Source: Sphingobium yanoikuyae (GTDB lineage: Bacteria; Pseudomonadota; Alphaproteobacteria; Sphingomonadales; Sphingomonadaceae). From it: a stretch of 64,000 bases of DNA. Shown piece by piece: positions 1 through 8,540 of this stretch. The translations under genes were made by a program, and so were the position numbers. Under the pieces are notes generated by a model. That model searched no databases. It had not been told where the DNA came from and saw nothing but the letters and a program-made list of their open reading frames with translations. The first letter of the stretch is position 1; each line of letters begins with the position of its first letter. The stretch covers positions 2,003,501 through 2,067,500 of the forward strand of contig NZ_CP139979.1 in assembly GCF_034424525.1 (NCBI RefSeq), written 5' to 3'.

Positions 1-131
1 GCGCGCTCGAACCCGTCATGCGAAAATGCGCAGATGGCAGCCGCCAGCAATTCCTGTCTGCCACCAACCATATCCTTCTGCCTGCGGCCTCGGGGCGACG
101 GGAGAGGATGAATGGCGACCTCTGTCGGCAT
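1..131 (-). CDS. TetR-family regulator, N-terminal part, runs off the left edge
   Basis: Reading the minus strand from ATG at 131 gives 43 open codons to the window edge. After a basic leader the sequence GRQELLAAAICAFSHDGFER matches the first helix of a TetR HTH domain (R..LL.AA...F...G). GGAG lies five bases before the ATG, and a perfect 20-bp palindrome starts 13 bases upstream of it, as expected for an autoregulated repressor. The helix-turn-helix proper and the ligand domain lie outside the window, so the ligand and targets are unknown. The assignment rests on one helix plus the operator, so it is moderately sure. Confidence 0.6.
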   Translation of the reverse strand, partial: MPTEVAIHPLPSPRGRRQKDMVGGRQELLAAAICAFSHDGFER

Positions 132-143
132 GTAGACTCCATG

Positions 144-163
144 ATATGTTCAATTGAACATAT
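144..163. promoter_or_regulatory. Perfect 20-bp palindrome, probable operator
   Basis: ATATGTTCAA followed by its exact reverse complement TTGAACATAT. The site is AT-rich in a GC-rich region and lies directly upstream of the partial TetR gene on the minus strand. It is probably that repressor's own operator. Confidence 0.6.
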
Positions 164-169
164 ATTATG

Positions 170-629
170 GGTTGCACTTGCACAATGCCTGTTCGGCCGA
201 AAAATCGAACGATCAGCAGAGGATGGGCGAAGCGCCTCTGAAAATACGGCAGTCCCGCTGGTGAGTGATCGCGACGCCTGGCGTCGATCAGACACCTTTA
301 CCACGCAGTGCTCGCTCCCATCACAACCGGGCCGCCGGGGCGACGAGTTCATAACCGAACTGCAGCGCCTCGCGGCTCCGCATTGAGCGCGATCTCAAGA
401 ATATGGAACAGAGTGGAGAGGCTGCGGAAGCTGAAGCCCGCACGCCCCGAGCTTCGCCTCGCTCGAAGAGGTAACGCAGCGGCCGAGGTCATCGGGCTAT
501 CCCTTCATCCTCGCGGCGACCGGGCGAACCCAAGCCCAGCGAAACTAGCCGACTCTCGTCCGTCTCGGGAGGCGCCACGGTCGCTGCTTCCCGCTGAGGA
601 TGTCGCACGGAAACCGAGTATCCATACTT
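170..629. other. Intergenic stretch, no gene recognised
   Basis: Short open frames exist on both strands, but none has a Shine-Dalgarno sequence, a recognisable domain or a convincing protein composition. Nothing further is seen apart from the flanking operators. Confidence 0.4.
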
Positions 630-641
630 GAACGATCGTTC
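630..641. promoter_or_regulatory. TetR operator GAACGATCGTTC
   Basis: A perfect 12-bp palindrome lies 21 bases upstream of the TetR gene at 663. A near copy (TGAACGATCATTCA) lies between that gene and the oxidoreductase at 1279. One repressor probably binds both, controlling itself and the two genes downstream. Confidence 0.65.
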
Positions 642-662
642 CCGAATCGCTATACATGACCT

Positions 663-1229
663 ATGGCAAGACCTCGGGAATTCGACACGGATGCTGCCCT
701 GGACGGTGCGATCACCGTGTTCAGCGAGCATGGATATGAGGGCAGTTCGGCGCAGATGCTCGTGGACGCCATGGGCATTGGGCGGCAGAGCCTCTACGCG
801 GCCTTCGGCGACAAGTGGCAGCTCTATTGCGCGGCGGTGCGGCGCTACGGCATGGGCGAATGCGCGGCGCATTTCGAGGCGCTTCGCAGCGGCGCGCGCG
901 CCATTGACGGGATCGGGGCCATGCTGCGGCGCGTCGTGGAGACAGCAGCCACGCCCTGTCTCGGCGTCGGCTCGACCTGCGAGTTCGGCGCATCGCGGCC
1001 GGACCTTGTCGATATCCATGCAGCACTGGGCAGGACATTGCACATGGCCATCGCCTCGCGCATGCGCGACGCGCAGCGTGAGGGCGATGTTGCAGCCAGC
1101 CTCGATCCCGAGGCTCTCGCGCAATTCCTGATCGCCAATATCGCCGGGATCCGCGTCGCCGGGCGTGGCGGCGCCGACCGATCAACCCTGGCTGCCCTGC
1201 AGGAGATGGTCATGCGCGCGCTGCGCTGA
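663..1229 (+). CDS. TetR/AcrR-family transcriptional regulator
   Basis: A 188-residue protein, the usual size for TetR repressors. Residues 8-55 form the N-terminal HTH domain (DTDAALDGAITVFSEHGYEG, then a recognition helix around GIGRQSLYAAFGDK). The rest is the variable ligand and dimerisation domain. It lies 49 bases upstream of a quinone oxidoreductase and SDR pair in the same orientation. Operator-like palindromes precede both this gene and the oxidoreductase, so it most likely represses itself and that pair. Regulators of this subfamily often sense electrophiles or xenobiotics; the ligand here is not known. Confidence 0.85.
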   Translation: MARPREFDTDAALDGAITVFSEHGYEGSSAQMLVDAMGIGRQSLYAAFGDKWQLYCAAVRRYGMGECAAHFEALRSGARAIDGIGAMLRRVVETAATPCLGVGSTCEFGASRPDLVDIHAALGRTLHMAIASRMRDAQREGDVAASLDPEALAQFLIANIAGIRVAGRGGADRSTLAALQEMVMRALR

Positions 1230-1249
1230 CCCCTTTTTTGACCAATTAC

Positions 1250-1263
1250 TGAACGATCATTCA
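1250..1263. promoter_or_regulatory. Second TetR operator copy before the oxidoreductase
   Basis: TGAACGATCATTCA is a one-mismatch palindrome nearly identical to the operator at 630-641. It sits 15 bases before the ATG at 1279, just ahead of the Shine-Dalgarno sequence AGGAGA, where a bound repressor would block transcription. Confidence 0.6.
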
Positions 1264-1278
1264 AGATAGGAGAAAGAC

Positions 1279-2247
1279 ATGCGAGCAGTGGTGATGACCG
1301 CGACCGGTGGCCGCGAGGTGCTGGAGCAGATCGAGCGACCGGAGCCTGTCGCCGGGCCGGGCGAGGCGCTGGTCGAGATCGCGGTTGCCGGGGTCAACTT
1401 CATGGATATCGGCGTGCGTCAGGGGATTGCCTGGACTGACATGCCCAATCCCAAGATCCTGGGCGTCGAAGGCGTCGGTCGAGTTCTGGCAGTCGGCGAA
1501 GGCGTCGAGGCTGTTCAGCCCGGCCAGCGTGTCGCCTGGGTCTATGCGCCCGGCAGTTATGCTGAGCGGGTCGCGATCCCGGCAACGTCGCTGGTGCCGG
1601 TTCCCGATGCGGTCGACGATCGAACGGCGGCCTCGATCATGATGCAGGGGCTGACCGCCAGCCATTTCGCGACCGACTTCTATCCGGTCCTGCCCGGTGA
1701 TATCGCCTTCGTTCACGCTGCGGCAGGAGGTCTTGGCCTGCTCCTGACCCAGATCATCAAGTTGCGCGGCGGCCAGGTGATCGGTCGGGTCTCATCTGAA
1801 GAAAAGGTCGCCACCGCCCGGGAGGCGGGCGCCGACCACGTCATTGTCGATACGGAAGGGCGATTTGCCGAAGAGGCCCTGCGCCTGACCGATGGAGAGG
1901 GCGTCCATGTCGTCTATGATGGATCGGGACCGACAACGTTTCAGGGTTCACTCGACGTCCTGCGCCGGTCGGGCACCTTCTGCTGGTATGGCCCGGTGCT
2001 GGGTGGGCCAGGGCCACTCGATATCATGAGCCTGCCCAGGAGCATCAAGATCGGCTACGCCGTCTTCTTCGACCATATCCATACCCCGGAACTGCTTCGC
2101 AAGCATGCCGCGCAGCTCTTCCAGTGGGTCGCGGACGGCAGGCTCAAGGTCCGGATCGGCGGCGAATATGCCCTTGCGGATGCGGCGAAGGCCCACGCGG
2201 ATATGGAGAGCCGCAGGACCACCGGAAAGTTGGTGCTGATCCCGTGA
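1279..2247 (+). CDS. NADPH:quinone oxidoreductase, zinc-independent MDR family
   Basis: A 322-residue medium-chain dehydrogenase/reductase of the quinone oxidoreductase (QOR) type. The N-terminal GroES-like domain carries the family motif AGVNFMDIGVRQG, and the Rossmann segment has AAAGGLGLLLTQ around residue 150. The structural and catalytic zinc ligands of alcohol dehydrogenases are absent. Such enzymes reduce quinones or enones with NADPH in the cytoplasm. AGGAGA precedes the ATG, and an operator copy lies upstream. The SDR gene overlaps its stop by four bases, so the two are probably co-translated. The substrate is not known; a detoxification role is an inference from the TetR control. 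Confidence 0.85.
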   Translation: MRAVVMTATGGREVLEQIERPEPVAGPGEALVEIAVAGVNFMDIGVRQGIAWTDMPNPKILGVEGVGRVLAVGEGVEAVQPGQRVAWVYAPGSYAERVAIPATSLVPVPDAVDDRTAASIMMQGLTASHFATDFYPVLPGDIAFVHAAAGGLGLLLTQIIKLRGGQVIGRVSSEEKVATAREAGADHVIVDTEGRFAEEALRLTDGEGVHVVYDGSGPTTFQGSLDVLRRSGTFCWYGPVLGGPGPLDIMSLPRSIKIGYAVFFDHIHTPELLRKHAAQLFQWVADGRLKVRIGGEYALADAAKAHADMESRRTTGKLVLIP

Positions 2248-2966
2248 GCGCTCGGGTCGCCATGGTGTTCGGGGGATCGCGTGGCATTGGCGCCGCCATC
2301 GCAAACCGGCTCGCCGGAGATGGTTTCGATCTGGCGCTGACCTATGTCTCGCAACCTGATCGCGCCGCTGAGGTTGTCCAAGCGATCAACGGCCTGGGAC
2401 GCAGCGCCATCGCGATTCAGGCTGATAGCGCCGATGCCGATGCTATCACCGCATCAGTGGCGCATGCGGTCGATCGGTTGGGCATGCTCGACGTCGTGGT
2501 TGTCAATGCCGGCGTCCTTCGCCGCGCGACAATCGAGGCGTTCACGCTCGAGGATCTCGACCTGATGCTCGACGTCAACGTGCGCGGCGTCTTCCTCGCC
2601 ATCCAGGCTTCGACCGCGCGGATGCGCGATGGCGGGCGCGTGATCACGATCGGCAGCAACACCGCTATTCGAACTGGCTCGCAGGAAAGCAGCGTCTACG
2701 CCATGACCAAGGCCGCCGTCGCGACCATGGTCAAGGGCGTCGCTCTCGACCTCGCGCCCCGGCGTATCACGGTCAACAACATCCAGCCGGGACCGATCGA
2801 AACCGATCTGACGGCTGCGATGGTTCCGCGCCTGCGCGACCTCATTCCACTTGGGCGGGTCGGCAAAGCGGAGGAGGTCGCGTCGCTCGTTTCCTATCTG
2901 ATTAGCCCGGCGGCTGGTTACATGACGGGTGCCAGTCTGACGATCGATGGCGGGTATGTGCTCTAG
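2244..2966 (+). CDS. Short-chain dehydrogenase/reductase (SDR)
   Basis: A 240-residue classical SDR. A GTG start at 2244 overlaps the stop of the quinone oxidoreductase (GTGA), which is a better start than an ATG 120 bases further up inside that gene. Visible motifs are the cofactor loop GGSRGIGAA near the N-terminus, VVNAG in the middle, the catalytic serine in TIGSN, and YAMTK (YxxxK). The C-terminus has the usual GYMTGASLTIDGGY ending. It catalyses an NAD(P)H-dependent carbonyl/alcohol conversion in the cytoplasm. It resembles 3-oxoacyl-ACP reductase-like SDRs, but the substrate cannot be told. Confidence 0.85.
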   Translation: MSARVAMVFGGSRGIGAAIANRLAGDGFDLALTYVSQPDRAAEVVQAINGLGRSAIAIQADSADADAITASVAHAVDRLGMLDVVVVNAGVLRRATIEAFTLEDLDLMLDVNVRGVFLAIQASTARMRDGGRVITIGSNTAIRTGSQESSVYAMTKAAVATMVKGVALDLAPRRITVNNIQPGPIETDLTAAMVPRLRDLIPLGRVGKAEEVASLVSYLISPAAGYMTGASLTIDGGYVL

Positions 2967-3117
2967 CGATCGCCACGAAATACTGCAGTTCGGTCGATGA
3001 CGACGAGAATTGCCGGGCGCCCTTCTCATGATTGACGTTCTGCGCATTCTCTCAATTCTATTGGACGTCGACTGGGTAAGGCATCGCCTTTAAAGGGGCG
3101 CGGAAGGGATCACATTG

Positions 3118-4530
3118 ATGTTTACGGACGAAGAGCGGATCAAAGGGTCGGCGAAGCTGCCCGCCCATAGCCGGCACTCCCATGCGCCGCTCAAACTTCT
3201 CGCGGAGATGGCTGCCGAACATGGCCGTGAACTCGTCGCTTTGTTCTACGATACGCTGCTTCGTGACCAGGAGGCTGCCCAGTTCCTGAACCACGCTGTG
3301 GTGCAGGAGAGGCTCAGCTCTTCCCTCATTGAGTGGCTCACGCAGTTGTTTTCCGGACAGGACATTCGCGACTCCCCCGAAAAGCAGGCCCGCCAGAAGA
3401 TCATTGGCGAAGTCCACGCTCGCATCAAGATTCCGGTCCATCTCGTAATGACAGGCGCGCTGGTGATCAAGACACGGCTCGCTGAATTGCTGCAGGGTCA
3501 GGCAGTCGATCCGTTGGTAGGCATTCGCGCGCTTCAACTTGCTGATGCGCGAATGGACACGGCCGTCATGCTCATCAGCCAGTCCTATGTAAAGGACACC
3601 ACGGCAAGAGCGAGACTAGATGAAGCCTATCGGCTCTTCTCTCTGGATCAGGACGCTGCAGTCGACAAAGAGACGCAGCGCGCCAGCCTGATGGAGTGGA
3701 GCCAGAACACACTGTTCGCGCTTCTGCAAGCTGGCCCTGGTGGCGGGTTGCTCCGCTTGGGCGACTCCGCCTTCGGACTTTGGCTTCGGCATCGGGCACA
3801 GTTCATGTTTGAGCAATCGGCGCAGTTCAGCACTGTGGTCCGACTTGTCGAGCGCATCGATGAGATGCTCCTGCCAGAGCTGGTCGCTCCCCGTAAGCGT
3901 CAGGATGGCTCATCCGCCTTGGCGGATTTGCGCGCCGCAGTTGACGAAATTTCCTTCCTGGTCGCTGATCTCTTCCAGACATTAAGCACCATGGAAGGAG
4001 GACGCGATCCGCTGACCCGTGCCCTTAACCGCCGTTTCCTGCCTGCCATACTTGGCCGCGAGGTCACATTCGCGAAGGAGAACGGGACAGCGCTCAGCGT
4101 CATGCTGGTCGATATCGACCACTTCAAGGCGATCAATGATCGGCACGGCCATCAGGTCGGTGATGAAGTCCTCCGGCAGGTGGCACAAGTGATCGTCGGG
4201 AATGTCCGGGCGACGGACTTCGTTTTCCGGTACGGGGGCGAGGAGTTCCTGATCGTCCTAGTCGAGACAGGCATCGAGGCTGCGGCCAACATAGCGGAGC
4301 GCATTCGGGCAGATATGGAGGGCCATATTTTCGAAACGGGAAGCTCGGGCGGCCTCAGTGTCACCGCGTCGATCGGCATTGCCCTGCATTCCGGCCATCC
4401 CGATCAGAAATTCCTGATCAAGGCCGCGGATGAGGCACTCTATCGGGCCAAGGCCGCAGGTCGCAACACGGTGGAACTCGCCCCGATTTATGGAGAAGGC
4501 GGGAAGGGGATTTGGCCGCTTGCCACATGA
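3118..4530 (+). CDS. Globin-coupled diguanylate cyclase (DosC-like)
   Basis: A 470-residue oxygen-sensor cyclase that makes cyclic di-GMP. ATG 3118 is chosen over TTG 3115 because GGAAGGGA lies eight bases upstream. Residues 20-160 form a globin sensor: GEVHARIKIPVHLV has the probable proximal haem histidine H100, and Y44 lies where DosC has its distal tyrosine. A helical linker domain follows. The GGDEF domain spans about residues 295-465: DPLTRALNRR, VDIDHFKAIN and the active-site GGEEF at 373-377. An RATD inhibitory I-site lies exactly five residues upstream (R364, D367), so product feedback is expected. It stands alone, with no phosphodiesterase beside it. Oxygen or NO as the signal is inferred from the globin. 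Confidence 0.88.
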   Translation: MFTDEERIKGSAKLPAHSRHSHAPLKLLAEMAAEHGRELVALFYDTLLRDQEAAQFLNHAVVQERLSSSLIEWLTQLFSGQDIRDSPEKQARQKIIGEVHARIKIPVHLVMTGALVIKTRLAELLQGQAVDPLVGIRALQLADARMDTAVMLISQSYVKDTTARARLDEAYRLFSLDQDAAVDKETQRASLMEWSQNTLFALLQAGPGGGLLRLGDSAFGLWLRHRAQFMFEQSAQFSTVVRLVERIDEMLLPELVAPRKRQDGSSALADLRAAVDEISFLVADLFQTLSTMEGGRDPLTRALNRRFLPAILGREVTFAKENGTALSVMLVDIDHFKAINDRHGHQVGDEVLRQVAQVIVGNVRATDFVFRYGGEEFLIVLVETGIEAAANIAERIRADMEGHIFETGSSGGLSVTASIGIALHSGHPDQKFLIKAADEALYRAKAAGRNTVELAPIYGEGGKGIWPLAT

Positions 4531-5062
4531 CGTTCTTTACACCCAGATGTTTACGGGCATCAGGCTCCAAGTTTCCTGGATTTATCGGTGGCGGTATCGC
4601 TCGAGACCGCCACTTGCGTGGCTTGCATAACCAATCTCCCATGCTGCCCGAACATGGGAGGCACGGTAGGGATTGGCGTGACGCGGCAAGCCGGCCTGTG
4701 CGGCCTTCAGACCCCATCGATATGCATGGTCGAATTGCACTGATGGGCTCCTTCCCGATCAACCGATTGCCCGGCGACGGCGGCGGAGCATAATCGCGCC
4801 GACTGCCAGAACGAACAGGCCAAGCGCTCCTTTGCATTCCAGTTCCGTGTTTTCGCTGAAATCAGGAGACGACATTGCGACGCAAGCTCGTCAATGCGAG
4901 TGTGGCGAGCCTCTTTTCGCCTACGCCATTGCCGGAAAACTTGCTCATGGCCAAATCTATGGTGCGGACAAGCGCGTCGTCAGTGCGATCTGCCGCTGTC
5001 GATTTGCGCGCGTAGTGCTGCCTTACTCGCCCCAAAACAAGCGAAAGGAGACGGGCATCTTT
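4531..5062. other. Intergenic stretch with two hairpins, no clear gene
   Basis: No convincing coding region was found. Two inverted repeats are visible: GTGGCGGT / ACCGCCAC (4588-4595 and 4606-4613), and CTCCCATG with CATGGGAG about nine bases apart near 4639-4663. Neither has a T-tract. A TTG-started 46-codon frame at 4874 has an AGGAG-like site but an unremarkable product and is not called. The stretch ends at the IS256 target duplication. Confidence 0.35.
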
Positions 5063-6421
5063 GGTCGTGTCCCACGGGGTGGTGTAGGAAGGTTTCCCTG
5101 AGAGGGTGGCCACCGTCGATCTTCTGGTAGGGTTCGGATGCGAACTCGAACCTGGAGAAGAAGACGATGACCGACGACAGAATGGCCCTTGTTGAGCTGA
5201 TTGAGCAAGGGGCTGACAGCGATTTGTTGCGCGAGATGCTGGCTTTTGCCGCTGAGCGCATGATGGATATGGAGATCGAGGCGAAGACCGGGGTTCCTGC
5301 CGGTGCTCGTAGTGCAGCCCGGCTCAACCACCGTAACGGCTATCGCGAGCGTGGTTGGGACACCCGCGCTGGCCGGATTGATCTGGCAATCCCGAAGCTG
5401 CGCAAGGGCAGTTACTTCCCGAGTTTCCTGGAGCCGCGCCGGACCGCCGAGAAGGCTTTGGCAGCGGTAATTCAGGAGGCCTATGTGCACGGGATCTCGA
5501 CTCGTTCGGTCGATGATCTGGTCAAGGCGATGGGCGCCAGCGGCGTATCGAAGAGCCAGGTCAGTCGTCTGGTTGCCGAGATCGACGAGCGGGTGAATGC
5601 CTTTCTGGCGCGGCCGATTGAGGGCGAGTGGCCCTACCTGTGGATCGACGCCACCTACCTCAAAGTCCGGGAAGGCGGGCGGATCGTCTCGACGGCGGCG
5701 ATAATCGCCGTGGGCGTCAATACCGATGGCCGCCGCGAAGTGCTCGGCGTCGCCACCGGTCCCTCGGAGGCGGAGCCCTTCTGGAAAGCCTTCCTGCGTT
5801 CGCTGGCAGATCGGGGCCTTCGCGGGGTGAAGCTGGTCATAGCCGACGATCACAAGGGACTGCGCGCCGCCGCCAGCAAGGTGTTCGCCGCGAGCCAGCA
5901 ACGCTGCCGGGTGCACTGGATGCGCAACGCGCTGGCCCATGCCGCGCCCAAGCAGCGGCCGGCCGTCATCGCCATGATCAAGACGATCTTCGCGCAGGAA
6001 ACGGCCGAGGCGGCGCACCAGCAGTGGGAGCAGGTTGCCGATGCCCTGCGCGAGAAGTTTCCAAAGCTGGCCGACATGATGGACGCATCACGCGAGGACG
6101 TGCTCGCCTACATGGCCTTCCCCAAAGATCATTGGGCGCAGATCGCGTCCACCAACCCGCTGGAAAGGGTCAACAAGGAGATCAAGCGAAGGTCCGACGT
6201 GATCGGTATCTTCCCCAATGATGCCGCTGTGGTTCGTCTCGTCGGAGCGCTTATGCTGGAGCAAAATGATGAGTGGGCCGTATCGCGCCGATACATGACG
6301 CTGGAAACGCTCGGCTCGGTGAGCCATAATCCTATTGTCAGCTTGCCAGCACTGGCCGCCTGACCTGAACCCGATCCTGCCGTAGATCGACGGTTCCTAC
6401 ACCACCCCGTGGGACACGACC
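5063..6421 (+). mobile_element. Complete IS256-family insertion sequence, copy 1
   Basis: The element is 1359 bp with perfect 28-bp terminal inverted repeats (5063-5090 and 6394-6421, beginning GGTCGTGTCCCACGGGG). It carries one transposase gene. A 9-bp direct repeat GGCATCTTT flanks it (5054-5062 and 6422-6430), in line with IS256-family transposition. The right-hand target copy ends one base before the left end of the next IS, so it landed at that element's edge. Confidence 0.95.
5167..6363 (+). CDS. IS256-family (mutator type) transposase
   Basis: A 398-residue DDE transposase, full length for the family. The catalytic acidic residues are visible in order: D in YLWIDATYLKVR, D in LVIADDHKGL, and E in TNPLERVNKEIKRR near the C-terminus. 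The start ATG at 5167 is 104 bases inside the left terminal repeat. The protein differs from the second copy at 40214 by roughly 16 residues, mostly in the first 90, whereas the ends of the two elements are nearly identical. It looks intact and potentially active. Confidence 0.95.
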   Translation: MTDDRMALVELIEQGADSDLLREMLAFAAERMMDMEIEAKTGVPAGARSAARLNHRNGYRERGWDTRAGRIDLAIPKLRKGSYFPSFLEPRRTAEKALAAVIQEAYVHGISTRSVDDLVKAMGASGVSKSQVSRLVAEIDERVNAFLARPIEGEWPYLWIDATYLKVREGGRIVSTAAIIAVGVNTDGRREVLGVATGPSEAEPFWKAFLRSLADRGLRGVKLVIADDHKGLRAAASKVFAASQQRCRVHWMRNALAHAAPKQRPAVIAMIKTIFAQETAEAAHQQWEQVADALREKFPKLADMMDASREDVLAYMAFPKDHWAQIASTNPLERVNKEIKRRSDVIGIFPNDAAVVRLVGALMLEQNDEWAVSRRYMTLETLGSVSHNPIVSLPALAA

Positions 6422-6431
6422 GGCATCTTTA

Positions 6432-8081
6432 GCCCGGCTTATTCATCGGGCTCAGTCAGCAGGGTTGGCGGGAGTGGTGTAAGCGATTGCTTGGATGTAG
6501 GAAAATGGGTGTCTAGACCAGTCCTGCAGCGAGGCAATTTATGCCACGGGCCACACCCGCCGGGAGCGATGATAGCGCGCCGGGATTTTCGTTTCCAGCG
6601 ATCGGGCGCCAGAACATCACAGCCGCGTTCGACGGAGGTCGGCTCACCTCGGATGGCGGTGTTCTGCTGCTGGCACAGGCCGAGCGCGCGATGGGGCTTT
6701 GCCGGCGGCTTGCGGCTTGCATTGCCGATCCGCGGGACCCTGTGCGGGTGATCCATCGCCTTGATGACATCCTGCGTGCCCGGGTGTTCGCGATCGCCTG
6801 CGGCTATGAAGACGCCGATGATCTCGACGCTCTGCGCGACGATCCGGGCTTCCGTCTGGCGCTGGGCAAGCTGCCGGGATCGGGCGCGGGGCTGGCCAGC
6901 CAACCGACGATGAGCCGGTGGGAAAATGCGCCGACCACACGCGAACTGGCCAGGATGATGGCCGCGATGATCGACATCTACTGCACCAGCTACCCCGCCG
7001 CGCCGGCGGCGGTGACGCTGGATATCGATGACACCTGTGACGTTGTTCATGGCTATCAGCAGCTCTCCTTCTGGAACGGGCATCATGGCGAGCGCTGCTT
7101 CCTGCCGATCCATGTCTACGACACTGCCACCGGCCGACCGGTGGCGATGCTGCTGCGCACCGGCAAGACACCGTCGGGCGCCGAAGCTGCCGGCCACATC
7201 CGGCGCCTGGTGCGCCATCTGCGCCGGCACTGGCCCGAAACGCACATCACAATCCGCGGCGACGGGCACTATGGCCGGCCCGAGGTCATGGCCTTCTGCG
7301 AGGCGGCCGGCGTCGACTACGTGTTCGGCCTGCCGACCAACGCCGCGCTGCGTGCTGATCCCGAAATCGTCGCTGCCGCCGATGCCTGCGCGGTTAAGCG
7401 GGCTCAGCGCCAATATCCGGTCCTGCGCAACTATGCCGAGACCCGCTACGGCGCGAAGAGCTGGAAGTGCCAGCGCCGCGTCGTCGCCCGGATCGAGGCC
7501 AGCACGCTGGGCATGGACATCCGCTATGTCGTCACCTCGCTGGCCGAAGGTTCGGCTGAGCATATCTACGACACCCTCTACTGCGCGCGCGGCAACGCCG
7601 AGAACCTGATCAAGCGCCACAAGACCCAGCTTGCCAGCGATCGTACCTCGTGCCGCTCAGCCAATGCCAACCAGATGCGCCTCATCCTGCACACCGCCGC
7701 CTACTGGCTCGTGTGGCGCATCCAGCAGGAAATCCCGAAGGCTGCCGCGCTCGCCACCGCCGAGTTCGCAACGCTGCGCCTGCGGTTGCTCAAGGTCGCC
7801 GCCCGCGTCATCGAAACCGCTACGCGCATCCGCGTCGCCTTCGCGTCAGCCTGTCCCGATGCCAGCCTGTTCAGAACCATTGCCACCGGCCTCCGGCCGG
7901 CACCCACATAACCAGCGCGGCAGTGCCGCCCAAAGCCCGAGCCCTCGTCCTTCAACCTCGAAAAGCCCATCGATCCTGACGCGGTGAAAAAAACCGCCGG
8001 AGGAGCTTGCTCTGATCACCCGACGACCGACAAACCATGCTCGCACGAACCCGGAGCGGAGGCCTCATGAATAGTGCGGGC
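6432..8081 (+). mobile_element. IS1380-family insertion sequence
   Basis: The element is about 1650 bp, the usual size for IS1380. Imperfect inverted repeats match at 15 of 20 positions: GCCCGGCTTATTCATCGGGC at 6432-6451 against the complement of 8062-8081. No clear target duplication is seen, perhaps because the left edge was disturbed when the IS256 element inserted beside it. It holds one full-length transposase gene. Confidence 0.85.
6541..7911 (+). CDS. IS1380-family transposase
   Basis: A 456-residue transposase of the DDE_Tnp_1 type used by IS1380 elements. Family features seen are the N-terminal FDGGRLTSDGGVLLLAQAER block, the first acidic motif TLDIDDTCD, the second IRGDGHYG, and RGNAENLIKRHK carrying the glutamate. 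The length is normal and the frame is uninterrupted. It lies 109 bases inside the left inverted repeat of its element. It is probably functional. Confidence 0.9.
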   Translation: MPRATPAGSDDSAPGFSFPAIGRQNITAAFDGGRLTSDGGVLLLAQAERAMGLCRRLAACIADPRDPVRVIHRLDDILRARVFAIACGYEDADDLDALRDDPGFRLALGKLPGSGAGLASQPTMSRWENAPTTRELARMMAAMIDIYCTSYPAAPAAVTLDIDDTCDVVHGYQQLSFWNGHHGERCFLPIHVYDTATGRPVAMLLRTGKTPSGAEAAGHIRRLVRHLRRHWPETHITIRGDGHYGRPEVMAFCEAAGVDYVFGLPTNAALRADPEIVAAADACAVKRAQRQYPVLRNYAETRYGAKSWKCQRRVVARIEASTLGMDIRYVVTSLAEGSAEHIYDTLYCARGNAENLIKRHKTQLASDRTSCRSANANQMRLILHTAAYWLVWRIQQEIPKAAALATAEFATLRLRLLKVAARVIETATRIRVAFASACPDASLFRTIATGLRPAPT

Positions 8082-8150
8082 TAGCAGGGAGGCTGGTAGG
8101 CATTACGTAAAGCGAAATTTGGCTAGTAGATGTGGGCTATATCGTCAAGT

Positions 8151-8280
8151 CCCATTGAGTATTGACAGAAAAACTCAATGAGTGTCGAAAACTCATTGAG
8201 TGTCGCCTTAGCCATTATTATTATTCCATAAAATAGCAAAAACTCATTGAGTGGCGGCGTGAGTGTCGCTGAGTGTTACA
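8151..8280. repeat. Iteron-like repeats of ACTCATTGAGTGTCG
   Basis: Clear copies lie at 8174-8187 (CTCAATGAGTGTCG), 8189-8205 and 8238-8256, with partial copies at 8151-8167 and 8258-8277. The spacing is irregular and all copies share orientation. An AT-rich segment follows. This arrangement recalls a plasmid origin with Rep-binding iterons. Confidence 0.55.
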
Positions 8281-8340
8281 TTTTAATTTTATCTAACACA
8301 TTGTAATAGAACAATAATCCTGCAACACCGTTGCGTAGGG

Positions 8341-8420
8341 TTTGCTAGATTAAGGTTTGCTAGATTAAGGTTTGCTAGATTAAGGTTTGCTAGATTAAGG
8401 TTTGCTAGATTAAGGTTTGC
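8341..8420. repeat. Five exact tandem copies of a 15-bp unit
   Basis: The unit TTTGCTAGATTAAGG is repeated without change at 8341, 8356, 8371, 8386 and 8401, then a five-base partial unit follows. Perfect identity implies recent slippage expansion or a conserved binding array. Confidence 0.95.
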
Positions 8421-8427
8421 AGCAAAT

Positions 8428-8471
8428 GTCGGTATCGGTGGTTGCGAGCCCCCGCAACCACCGATACCGAC
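8428..8471. repeat. Perfect 19-bp inverted repeat with six-base loop
   Basis: Arm 8428-8446 (GTCGGTATCGGTGGTTGCG) is the exact reverse complement of 8453-8471. Parts of the same words recur downstream (GTTTGTCGGT near 8500 and CGCAACCACATACCGAT near 8519), as a degraded second inverted repeat. No T-run follows directly, so a simple terminator is unlikely. It could be a recombination, replication or REP-like structure. Confidence 0.8.
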
Positions 8472-8540
8472 AAACCAGATTTTTCTGGCGTTTGTCGGTC
8501 ACGGTTGGATCGCCCTCCCGCAACCACATACCGATATCAC

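Noticed and set aside
4512..4793. 93-codon frame after the diguanylate cyclase
   Set aside because: It starts inside the upstream gene, has no ribosome site, and the region is dominated by small inverted repeats.
8341..8420. CRISPR array
   Set aside because: The 15-mers are directly adjacent with no spacers, and no cas genes are present. It is a simple tandem repeat.
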